Assembly (NCBI GenBank): GCA_905250075.1
Contig: CAJNOP010000011.1
Coordinates: 3,266,232-3,330,231 of the forward strand
From: Rotaria sp. Silwood1
Lineage: Eukaryota > Rotifera > Eurotatoria > Philodinida > Philodinidae
Length of the DNA: 64,000 nt
Direction: 5' to 3'
Every line of letters begins with the position of its first letter. The first letter of the stretch is position 1. Below the pieces are notes generated by a model. It was not told the origin of the DNA. It saw nothing but the letters and a program-made list of their open reading frames with translations, and did not search any database. Of the stretch, positions 25,401-37,363 are shown in pieces. Both the position numbers and the translations under genes were made by a program.

Positions 25401-27686
25401 TTTTTATGTATGTGTAATTGAGTGTAAACTTATGTTCGTCACTGTTATCCATAAACGGAAATAACGCAGAAAATAAAAATAACACCATAAATGGAGAAAC
25501 AACTAATAATATGTAGGAAGAAAAGCTATATAGAACATAAAAGAACTACTGTTGACAAAAAGGGTGGTAACCGATATGGAATATTAGTAACATTATAGAG
25601 GGTGCAGTCAGTAGAAGATGGTAGGATCAATACCAAGTGTGACGAACACAGTAGGGTTAAGAGGTTGTCGCCTCTATTTTCTCATAAAAATTGCTATAAC
25701 ATATATGCATATGTCAATAACAGTTAAAGGGTTTATCATAATATTCCATTTGTTCTCCTTTTAGATCAATTTTGACATATGAAGAATCTATCCATATGAA
25801 TTAGTATGAGATGCGGCAGTCTTTGAAAAAATACCAAACTCTATGGTACCATATTGCCGGCATCTAAGTCAATAAAAACTTTTTTCCTATTTAAAAAGTC
25901 TGTATTTTTCAATTAGCTTGAATTACATGAATGGATTAAATTAGAATAAAAATACATCAAAATATCAGCATTGACAAAATTCTTTAGATTTATTGTTGAG
26001 TCTTTAATCGAAAAAAAAAGTTTGACAGGACATCAATCATTATATCCAGAAGTTATGCATAAACTAAATTATTTTTTGTGTTATTTATTCGAAATCGTTC
26101 AAATCATAGAAATTTAATAAAGAAAAAATAATTCGAAAAAAAAACCATTTTATTACTGTAGCAAAACAGTGAACTAATTAAATCTTTTTTATAATAACCT
26201 ATAAGACTTTTGCATCGCATATTAATGACTTTATTTATTTATATTGTTTCATATCCAGAACTAAAAAGTTTCTAAAAGATTTAAAGTTTGATTACATTGA
26301 CAATTAATAAAAGTCTTGTTGGCATACCGTTCATGAATGACGCAAAATTTTTTTTCGTCTATTTTATATAAATATGTATATTAACTAAAAAATTTTTTGA
26401 ATTGCAATTAGATATAGGTAAGATAGTTCTGGGAACCAGAACTATCAATAAGTCAAACCAAATCAATAAATGTTTTTAGTTTTACGAATACGTTTAATTC
26501 TATAACTCAGCATTAATGTATCATTTATAGTGTGCGTTGTTCACTCAATCTATTTCTATAAAGATAAGATAATAATAGATTTTTGCACGAAATAGCAAAC
26601 TAGACAATATAAAAAGTTTTCATAGAAGACAGATTTGAGTTAACACAATATTTTGAATTATATCAGTTCTGTTTCGACAGATCTAAAAAAATTCCAATCA
26701 TGATAGCTAAAATAACATTTGGTTAGGTCTATAAAAGAAAGAGATAAAAGAAAATGTACAACGAATGTGTAGGAAATAAACAACACTTACAATAACAGAC
26801 AAGAACATTGACATTTGACAATCAATTCTCGCAACAGCACACGTGAAAATTTGATCATTCAATTATTTTTGATCTAAACAAGTCCTCCTGTCACTGAATA
26901 TAAGTCCTACAACACTAACCTGATGTTAAATTCAAGTATTCGTTCTTAGATTCAAATGAATTTGTCAAATTACTCTTCAATAGTAAGACGATATATTAAT
27001 ATTTGATTCTCAAAAGGTAAGGACCTAATCTTGGCAGGCCAGACAGTCGGTTCTGCTGGGAACGAACACTTTTTTTTTCATTAGGAACCACATTTTTTTA
27101 CGGTCGTGTAAAACTTACGTCAAATGTCATTATTCCCATGACTCATATGTTCTGAATAGATATGAGATAAGATGAGTCCGTTCCCAAAACCAAAATCAAC
27201 AACTATTTCTACTGATGTCTCATTACAATGCAAAATTTTATCGGTCATAATCACTTGTATGTTTTTCATACATGAAACAAAAAAAGAAAGCGAAAATTTT
27301 TATCAATTTTATTTTTTATATAATGACTCATGTCCTTGGATTAACTGAATTTACATGAAACAGATGCTAATCGATATAAAAGAAAAAAGCAATATTTGAT
27401 TAGTGTCTGCATATTAGAAAGACATATTTTTTAGAAAAAAATTTCTTTATCTTATTAAAGACCTTTCATTTAATTAGGAAACATTTCTTATCGATCGTTA
27501 TATAAGTATATTTTTTTTTATTTAGATAATGAAACAAATGTTTCGATAAATCATTAGCAATCCGTTGCGATCGTTTCTAATATAATAAAAAAAAGAAACC
27601 TAACTGGAAGAATAGATCTAACAAAAACTTAATGTAGGAAAACTATGCAGTTCATATTATGATTATTGTATTATTGTTCATTTATT
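22468..27686. other. 5.2-kb gene-poor region with transposon debris
   Basis: Upstream of GLUT-B and downstream of the WrbA-type gene. The one recognisable content is the MULE-like relic at 23189-23535. Two patches (24500-24830 and 25540-25680) are visibly less AT-rich than their surroundings and may be old repeat insertions, but no frame, terminal repeat or target duplication could be defined. Confidence 0.5.
23189..23535 (+). pseudogene. Relic of a MULE-type transposase C-terminal region
   Basis: Reading plus strand from 23189, one frame gives KKARRQITHLLMLSLLPPQ, then INETFSDIIDEMS, a Tyr-containing helix and ALFPRLF before a stop. It resumes in the same frame with NLFDLIDYGQ, LWIGIKYIQESED, another stop, and then an NQEQAQQRTTHSKN segment. 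The order (L-P..I...F..I, alternating helix, FP..WN-like, a lost TNN..E position, then W.FI..IQEEE) follows the part of MULE transposases after the DDE domain. Two in-frame stops and the missing upstream catalytic domain mark it as dead. The assignment rests on remembered family pattern. Confidence 0.45.
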
Positions 27687-29195
27687 TTATTTTTGTTTTG
27701 GATCAGGTGGATTTGCATCTTTAGGTGGTAATGCTGCACGACCTAATTTCAATGCAGTTGCTACTTGAGTAAAATATGATCCTTGATGTTCAGCTATTTT
27801 TAATTCTAAATCAGTTGGTTTTCGTGATCCATCACTACCAGCATAAGTACCTATAAATATCAAAATAAGGTAAAGAATAATATATATATATACAAGGCGT
27901 TCTAAAGCTTCTTAACATTTCAGGGCATTCAAATATATTTTTTTTACAGTTTAATCACATATTCATTAAAGTTTTCAGATAAAATGTGTATGTCTACGGA
28001 ATTAACATAGTTTTACTAATAATCTAATTCTCCAAATATACCTCAACTGAATCTTTTTTTTTTTTTGAAAACCGATCACGTTCTGGAAGTTCGTAGAGGA
28101 ATTAATAAAGAAAAAGCCAAATATGTTTGTAAAAATAAACCAGGATTAAGTATTCTATTTATTGCACAGTCTTGCCCATTACAACAAACAACAACATATA
28201 GAACTAGGACGAAATATTCACTTCATCGAATTTTTCTTCGGTAATTATTTTACAATTATGGAGTTTTGATACTATTAGTTCCACAAAATTTCTGAAATAT
28301 GTTGCTAATGTAATATTTAATTCCAATGTTTGTTTTAAATCGAATTTCTAATTTGAAGACTTTAATAAGTATGTGATTAAACTGTAAAAAAAAATATATT
28401 TGCTAAGATTCTATTGATTTTTTCATTCGAACTTTTGGAAACATCCTATGTATGTATGATTAATAACTTACCAGCACCATATGCACTACCACCATGAACT
28501 TCATCCATATTAGTTAAAAGTGGACATGTATAACCAATTGGTACCTATTTTAAAAAATTATAAGATAAGAAAATTTCTTCTAAATACATACAAATAACAT
28601 TCCATGATGAATAAAATTTGTTAATGATGTTAATGTTGTTGTTTCTTGTCTAAAAGAATTAATGCAATTGTTTTTTTTTACTTTAATTTTTTTCTTTCTT
28701 ACCCTCCTCCTTGTGTACCAGTTGAAAAGAATACACCAATTGGTTTTCCAACAAGTCCACCTTTCATCCATAAACCACCTGTTGCATCCCATATAGCTTT
28801 AACTTGTGCAGGCATTCCACCAAAACGAGTTGGAATACCAAATAAAATACCATCACAATTAACTAATGCATCTTCAAGTGTAACTGTATTTTCTACGCCG
28901 GGTACAAATGATATTGTTGGAATAGTTTTATCTTTTTCTGGTGCATGCATTTTGGTTAAAACTTCTTTTGATAATGTTTCTGGTACTTGAATTAAACGAG
29001 CTTCAGCACCAGCTGCTTCAACACCTTTTAATACAGATTTAGCCACTAGAAATATAAATATTTACTTTATTTAAATGTTTTTTTTTTTTGGTGCTTTATT
29101 TTAATTTTAAATTTACATGTTGCAACATGACCATACATTGAATAGTAGATAATATGAATTCGTGCTTTGTTACTAGTTGCAACTTTCGAAGCCAT
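27687..29195 (-). CDS. wrbA: WrbA-type NAD(P)H:quinone oxidoreductase (flavodoxin fold)
   Basis: Predicted 238-residue FMN-dependent quinone reductase that reduces quinones by two electrons and so limits redox cycling. Exons: 29195-29117, 29045-28703, 28649-28592, 28544-28472 and 27850-27687; 717 nt, in frame. The flavodoxin-like fold is complete: FMN phosphate loop IIYYSMYGHVATLAKSV near residues 15-31, then GILFGIPTRFGGMPAQVKA, WDATGGLW, GVFFSTGTQGGGQETT and HGGSAYGAGTYAG, all family hallmarks. The last helix (ELKIAEHQGSYFTQVATAL) is followed by a short Pro-rich tail, about 40 residues more than the bacterial WrbA core. The family is common in bacteria, fungi (Pst2/Ycp4) and plants but unusual in animals. 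Four introns and AT-rich codon use like the neighbours show it is a resident nuclear gene, not contamination. An AATAAA overlaps the stop region. Confidence 0.92.
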
Positions 29196-32100
29196 TAATT
29201 AAATTTTTGTGATATTGTAGGTTCTAGATATAAGATGAATAAGTATTTTAATAAAATTCTTATAGAATATATTATTTCATTTCTATTTATAGGTTTTTTT
29301 TTGTTTTTTTTTCTTTTCTTTTCTTCGTATTTTATGTAGCATTATCTTTCTTATTATATGCAAACGTTATTATGATGATTAGTGTTATGTGTACTTTTTT
29401 CTTGATAAAAGTTTTGTTGGGTAAAAGAAAGTCACGAAGAATGTCAAATAGATTTATTCTCTAATGATTCTAATAAATTTTATTAACTTTCTATTAAATT
29501 ATATGATTCACTTCCTAAAATATTCTTTTCATATTTATCTATAAGATGTCCTTTAAGAGCTACTATATACAGAGTTATAATTAATAGCAATGAATTTCGA
29601 GAGTTTTTATATGTTTTTTTTTTTTCTTTTCATAAAAACAAACGATCGTAGTGATTTTGTTTGTTGACAATCAATCAATTTTAATTCATGTCAATGATTA
29701 TTTCTATGAAAAAGCATAAATTAGAATATATTTATTTTCATTTCATATTATTTACAGAGCATATACATACAGTTGATTCATCATAATTTTTAATATCTAA
29801 CGAACATATTTATATTAATATGCAAAAATTTAGTTCTATGAAATTTTTTTTTGTTCTTTAACAGATGCTAAGAAAAGAAAAAACTTATAGAAATAGATAA
29901 TGAAAAAAAAACAGCTATCAAGATTATTCCTATGGGATTGAATTATTAAAGACGAAAGAGCTTCTTTAACTATTATAAGAAATGCCATTATCTATATGAC
30001 AAACATACTGACATTTCTGTTAGTAGGTTGAAAAAACGTCAGCACGTTTGTCGCGATCCGTAAGACACCCTGCGGGACATCAATTTAATTTTCTTGTTAT
30101 ATATTTTCATCATTCATTGACAATCATGTTTCACAAAAGCATTATAATAGTAAAAGAGGAACTTTAAGTCATTTCTTTTGTGACATTGAAATAGACATGA
30201 TTAATTGAGAAGTTGATTTAACTAGTTTAGGATGAACAAACAACGTAAACAAAGACTCATAACGATCCTATTTGAACAGTTACAAGTCTGATACTGTGGA
30301 ATAATATGTTCACTCTATCTCGATCAATTATTTTATTTCCGAACTGCAAGCAAGATGAGTATGTAATCTCACTCTTTTTTCATAGATATTAATTTAAATA
30401 ACTAATCTACTAATTGTTGAACAATAGTGAAGATTGTACATTCACATTTCTAGTGAGAACAAAACTTATACATTTGATGTTAATAGAGTAAACATATAAT
30501 TACTCAATAACTTTAAGAAAAAAAAAAACATTTTGTCGATAAGTATAACAGAAAGATTTTTAAGAAATCATATACATCACTAGAAGTTCAATCAATCCTA
30601 TTAAGTTATGACGTAAATTTAAAAATAAAATTGTTTTAGCTCACTTGTCAAATCTTTTTATTAAATTATTGTCGACAATATCACAGGCTTTTTTGTAATT
30701 AGAAATAAATGAGTAAAATACAAGATGACATTATAGGCGCTTTTTCTTTTTTACTCAAAAGACATTTGAATCATGTGAAATTTAATGTAAATACAAACAC
30801 ATGATATGAATATAAATTGTCGTTTTGACACTATCACAAATTAACATAGTACAATTCCTAATAATTTACAGACTAATTCTAATCTTAGTCTTTTGTTCAA
30901 AATACTAAAATTAGAATATTTTCATCAGAATAACTATGAATATTGAAAATTTTCAAACGATTAAAATTTATTCTAATATTTAATGTACAAAACTCAAACA
31001 ATTTTTCTGTACACTGATAAATAAAAAAATAATTGTAAAAATTTCTCAAGACTAGTAATAGAATATTTAATCCTTCTTAGTTCGTGATCAATGTAAGAAG
31101 AATAAATATTCTATTTAATCTTCATGACTTAAAATATTGAGAAAGAACGAGAAAAAAAATAAATGAATAGTGCTTTCATTTCAACAAACAACTACACCTG
31201 TAATAAATTATTTTATTTTTTGTAAAACTATTACAGAGGAAGCGTGAGTATTAAAGAAAAACACGAACACAGACATTGAGTCAAATATTTACACACATAC
31301 AGGTTGAATATATTGCGTGCACTCAAATAACCTCTACTAAAAATCTAATTATTCTAAAAGTATAAAGATCTATTCTATTACTAAAGTTATTCTAAAAAGA
31401 TTTGTTCACTCGGAATAAATGATATATAACAAATAGCATATAATTATTAAATAGAAACATAAAACCGACATATCAATAGAACACAACGAACTGAAAGATA
31501 TGATAATTAATCAGGTTGAATTAATAAACCAATCGAATTTATTACAACTTATTCATTTCATTTCTTTACTTTCTTCATCATTTATATATTAAAAACAAAA
31601 AAGAGATAAAAAACTAAATTTTAATCTCTTGAAGATAACATATTCTTAGTAATTCTTCTTTTATAATTATAAAATAAATTACGTGTTTTTATAGATACAA
31701 ACCTCTTTTATCAAGTACAAGATGACGCTAGATGACAATAAAATATAGATAATGAATTCATTATGCTTTTTTATAGTTTGTTTGCTATATTATTTTTTTT
31801 ATTTTAAAAAAAGAAGTTTGAATTCCTAGGTCAAATTATATTTTACTTTTTTCTCTTCTTGTGTCAAAGATTCCTCGTTTACTTTTCATGTTATAGAGTT
31901 CGGCAAAGTTTTCAACGGAAAAGAATATTTCATCATAAGTAAAAAACAAAATTATGAAACGAACTTTAAAGTTGTTATTATCTTTATAAAATATATATTC
32001 TCAAATTGTTACTCATAATTAAAGATAATTATTGAGAAGAAATCATTGTCACACCTTTGGACACATATACCTTGAAATTTTCATCTAGATCACTTGTTCT

Positions 32101-35100
32101 AGGGCAAAAGATAAGTTTCTAGCAAGAAGATGAGGCTTAAATGATTAGGTGAAATACAATCTTATATCACGTAGAAAAACATGATAATAGAGAGAAAGAG
32201 ACATTCATTAAAAGAAAGAAGTACTAAGTTTAAAGTAGAAGAAAAAAACAAGAATTTTTTTTTCTTATTATAATTAATTTTTCATAAATTTCGACTAACA
32301 TACAATTGTAAATATTCCTTGAATATACCATTATTTCTATTTCTAGTTAAGAAAAATTTATTATCATACGCAAAAAAAAAAAATTAACATTGATATCTAA
32401 TGAACACAATTAAAAGTATCTAACTTCATTAGACTTTTGAAATTGTTTTACATGTTACAAAAATTTAAAGTAATGTCGATCTAATAATATTATGTAAAGT
32501 GAGAAAGAAAAAAAGAATAGTTCTCATAATCAACTTATTAAATCTTTAATTCTTTTTAAATTATTATTTGTTTCATATTTTCTTCGAATTTTGTTATAGA
32601 GATAAATATAGAAAATAATATTGTGTTTACATTATTCAATAATAAACGACACACACTTCAACACTTGTTGACAGAATTCGACGAGTCACCTTAACTTTTT
32701 TTTTCATGATACAATATTTTTCTCTTCATTATTATGTACAAAAAAAACAAAACAAAATAAGAACACTCCTTTATAGATTATAATGATACAACTACTAGAA
32801 CACTTGTGAAAATAGGAAAAGTAGTACAAGAAATTCTTCTCTTTCATACAATTGTACAAGACAAAACAAAAATACATCAAATTATAATGAAGGTATGATG
32901 CCTAAACATGTCTTATTTTGAAACTCAATTGTTTGCTGAAATCTCAATCAAAGTTCTTCTTGTCGAAATCTTCGAACGCTGCTTGCACACATAGTATCAA
33001 ATCGGTTAATATGACATACAGTTAATGTTGTATACAATGAATTTGTGCTTGATGTTATGTGTATAAATAGCTTGCACAATCGACCGAGAACTTACAATGA
33101 GATTATCGTTCCGTTTCAGAACTGTATGGGTATCGATTATTAATGATAGAGCGTGTGACTAATTGTGAAGGTTATTGGCTATAGAAAACAATTGCCTATC
33201 AATAAAACATCAACACGTTTAGGCATACTTTCCCTTTGAAACTGAGCAAGGTTAAATTGCATTATTTTTTCGTCTTTGTATTATTGTTTGTACTCTCACA
33301 ATATTGTCAAAACGGGTCACTTGGAAATAAATAGAGAATAATACGTAAATAAAATATAATATGTACATAAAAATGTTGTTGACTCATTTACCTATACAAT
33401 GACATTTAAATATATTTATAATAATAATTCAAGAAAAAAACAAGAAAGAAAAAAAATGTAAAAGAAAATTGTTTTTATCCGTGGGAGGCTTATGAAAAGC
33501 TTGAAAATACAAACGTGTTCAATTGGTGCACATTTTCTCTAGTAACTTTATTCAGAAATTAATATGATTTGAAATGACTTGTTGAACTTTCTTCTTACAA
33601 AAGATGATTCATTTCTACTGAAAGTAATTTTTCTAATGTTGAATAATTAACTTTTTACTATTTTTTTGAATAAATTATTCGGACTAATGTCACTTGAGTT
33701 TTGAGACTAAGTCATGACTTGAACTCGCCTGGAAATATACCTTGGTACAAAATTAGAATATACAGAATTTAATAATATAAATAAATTATTCAAAATCATT
33801 GAAATCTTTGATTATATTCAAATAGATAATAATTATTTATTTAAATCTTAATAATATCGTTCAAATAATTTCGACATGTTAAATCTCTGAATTCGATTTG
33901 AACTACGATTAATTTCTTTCTAGGTTTTGAAAGGAAATATCTAACATGCAGATGATATCTTAGAATTCAAGATAGAGAAATTCTATATGATTTCTTAGTT
34001 CATGTAATTCATAAGTAATTATCAAGTAAAAAAAAAAACAAAATATAAGTTATTTAACATGCTTTTTTTTAAGTATGTCATGCTTTTTCTTTCTCATTTC
34101 TTAACACGTATGCCTCATTGTTGTTCATTAGTGAAATGTAAAATGCTTTTATAGTAGAAAAAAAAAATTGATGTTTTTTTTTTATTAAAATAATAAACTA
34201 TTGTGGTGTGTGTTAGCTCATTTTTTATAAGCTTTTTTATTCAACTATTGACGTTAGTTAATAAAAAATTGTAAAGAATTTTACATCGAATAAATGAAAT
34301 ATGCTGAAAACAGAAAATTTCTTTCTTTTTCATTTCATCATATGCAATATTAATTATTTGATTTTTCTTTTATGAAATCGAAGAAAAAAACAAGAATGTA
34401 CTAGGTCTTCTTGACTTTAATAAGTTGAGAAATCTCCAAAGAAACAGTAATCTACCTTTTTCCTGTATTACAAAGATGATATGACTTAGAATTAATTTCC
34501 CTTGTGAACATTTGACCTTAACAAATATCTGATTTATACTTGAATAAAAATAAAGGCTTTAGAAAAGAAAATAATTTTTTTCCTATCATTCTTTTTTTGT
34601 AATTGCATTAATACATTGCACCAAACCATTCATCCAATATACGTAAAACACATGATTGTTTTTTCTTTTTACACTAGAATCATTATTTGCATAGTTACCT
34701 TTATACGTGTATTGATTTGCACTCATATAGGTTAGCTATTTTATTTTTATATGACACTTCTTATCAAAACTTAATGATTAATCATCTAATTTATTCTTTT
34801 ACAGGCAAGCTAATATTATTGTTCTATTATTTTTTTACTTTTAATCTCTTATTTCTTATTCAATAGTGCATGAAATGTGTACTTCTCAATTTGCATTATC
34901 CTTTGTTTTTATAAACTAATAATTTTTTATTGGCCAATAGTATATAGACAATAATGTATTTAACGATACATTAAAATACAATGAAAAAAAAAAAGAATGC
35001 AACAGTAATATTGAAGACAAAAAAATAAAAGAAAGAAGAAAATAATTATATAAGGGGTTAAACATGAAACATAAAATGTTTCCTTTTTCTTCCATTGAAA

Positions 35101-35251
35101 TAAAATGCATTATTATAACTACAAGTCTTTTTATTTTTTATTTTTTAATTTTTTGTTATTTGTTGATATAGAGATCACCGTATTTGACAACAATTGAGAA
35201 TAGAAAGACAAACATAGAGTTCTTGGTTTTGTTTCTGTTTTTTCTTGAATT
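29196..35251. other. 6-kb gene-poor region
   Basis: Between the WrbA-type gene and nuclear receptor 1. Very AT-rich with many A and T runs; no frame with family signatures, no RNA gene and no clear repeat pair was seen. A small GC-richer island lies near 30045-30080. The frame at 34916-35110 is low-complexity Phe/Leu/Ser and looks like chance. Confidence 0.5.
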
Positions 35252-37363
35252 TCAATTGAGCGAAAATGAAGTTAACATTGTATACACAAGATTAGCAAAT
35301 GGTTGTCGTTCAAGTAAAGATTTATCTACATCAGCTCCAAATTTTTGATGTTCTAAAACCTGTCCAATAATAGCCATTAATAATTTTTGTCCTTCAATTT
35401 GTCCATAACGATATATCAAATAAGACCATAGAATATTTATATATTGTTCTTGTGCTTGTATTATATGAGATATTGTTTTCTCAGATGGTTGATAATAATA
35501 TTTTGAATCATAATTTGTTACTAAACTTGGTGTTAAAAAGAGTATAATTTGTACAATTTTACTTATAGCAGGATCAAAACCAATTAAATGTTTTAATTTT
35601 TGTATTAAATATTCCGCTCGCAAAAGTAAATCTTGACCATAAACATATAAATAAACAGCATGGCAAGATCTTTTTGGATCGAAATGTGTTATATTATTAT
35701 TAACACTCATTAAATCCATTGATGAAAATAATAAAATATAGTGTAAATTTGTGCGTACTAACCATGCACGATCATTACTATTCATATCCATTGAAAATGA
35801 TGGAATTGTTGCACGAAAAAATGACACTAATGATGTAAGACGTACAGTTAATACATTCATAAATGTGTGTTCTTTTAAACGACATTTAATAGGTTGTCCA
35901 CTTAAATATTCTTCACGTTGTTCTTCAGCTTGTAAGATTGGATGTAAACAATAATGTTCATATGCACTACGAATATTTGTTAATTGTATCCAATCATTTG
36001 ATGATAATGGTGTTGAACATTTAACACTTGAATTATAATTCATTGCAGATAACTAAAATTATAAAACAAATAAAATATAATAAAATTGTTTGTTTTCTTA
36101 ATTTTTTTCATTTTGACTTACATCATGTGTTACACGACGATTATGTTTTTGTGATGATGTTGCCTGTCCGGATGAAGATAATGATGCTGCTAAAAGTTTT
36201 TCTTGTCGTTGTAAACGATTTGCTTTAACAAGTTGTAAACGTGCAGCACGTTCTTCATCTGTTCGAATTAAATCTTTTTGCATACCAACAGCAAAACATT
36301 TTGCTAAACGACATGTTGGACATTGTCGTCGTGTACGTTCATTAACCGGACATTGACCACCAAAACGACAAGGTGGTAAAGCCTAATTTAAAATAAAGTA
36401 GATCAGAACATTTTTTTAATATTTTAATTTACTTTACTTACTGAACCAGTTCGACCATTTCGTCGAAAAAAAGCTTTACATGTTGAGCAAGTAATGACAC
36501 CAAAGTTTCGGCCTGTATTTTTCTCAAAACCACATACCCGACATGGGTCGCCGGGTGAAATACGATGTGAAAGTTGAGATTGCATCTAAAATATGAAAAT
36601 AAACAAATTATATATGAAGAATAGCAATTTTCCTAGTCAAAAATTATTTCCTAACAAATGCATTATTAATCAGAGATTTAACATGAATATTGAGTAGAGT
36701 CATAGTGACCTTTATAAAATAAAAACTTATGTACTTTAATAAAAACTCATGTCTAAGTACTATTAGATAATTGCACCTTATTTATAAACTTTAATTCATG
36801 ACAATAATGAAATTTAATGTGTTTTTATGTAGGACTTGCAAAAAAATGTAGAAGTTTTTTTTTATTGCGTATGTTCTAGTCATCAGATAATACAGTGTAA
36901 ATAAATAAGAAAAAAAACAATGAAAAAAGAGAGAATACTGATTGCAGTACATTTTATTTAAGAATAGCATAAATTTTCAACTAAACTGTTCTACTTAAGC
37001 AAAGTTCAATTTTATAAAGTATTAAGTACATTTATAGAACAAAATGCGGAAATATCATTTTTTATAACAAAAAGAAACTTTTTTAATTCTCTAATATTCA
37101 GTACTTTAGTTTTCATAATTTTTAAACATCAAAAATGAAAAAAAAAAACTAAATTTTCATAAAATAATCGCAAAAGTCATTCAGTTCATTGTTATTTTTC
37201 TCATATTATTAACAAGAAAAAAACATATTTCTCTGATCAGATACCGATTTCTTACCTTTTTCGGTAAACGATTCATAAGAATTGAATTATTGTGATGATT
37301 TTCAGTTTTTCCATATTGATAATGCATATCATCTTCATTATATGTATCCATTATACCCAACAT
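35252..37363 (-). CDS. Nuclear receptor 1 (diverged NR1-like, atypical P-box)
   Basis: Predicted 437-residue ligand-dependent transcription factor. Exons: 37363-37256, 36585-36442, 36382-36122 and 36052-35252; 1314 nt, in frame. The DNA-binding domain (about 51-117) has zinc finger 1 with C51, C54, C69, C72, and zinc finger 2 with C89, C95, C105, C108. The recognition helix reads [11 protein letters not shown], so the P-box is not the usual EGCKG; it is closest to the ESCKA of the HR96/NR1J group. The finger-1 loop is one residue longer than usual. A basic hinge follows ([17 protein letters not shown]). The last exon (170-437) encodes an all-helical ligand-binding domain. It ends [12 protein letters not shown], without a recognisable AF-2 activation helix. 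The start is the first ATG of the frame and gives a 50-residue N-terminal region. Related to nuclear receptor 2 at 60060-62535. Confidence 0.88.

Noticed and set aside
25539..25680. GC-richer block beginning TGTTGAC, possible solo LTR
   Set aside because: No matching second copy, CA end, target duplication or primer-binding site could be fixed.
28066..28252. Open plus-strand stretch inside intron 4 of the WrbA-type gene (EVRRGINKEKAKYVCKNK...)
   Set aside because: Looks somewhat coding but has no recognisable family, no start, and could be a repeat fragment.
28646..28990. 114-aa plus-strand frame
   Set aside because: Exactly antisense to exon 2 of the WrbA-type gene, whose minus-strand frame has all family motifs.
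30045..30080. GC-rich island with CGCGATCCGTAAGACACCC
   Set aside because: Too short to identify; no paired copy found in the window.
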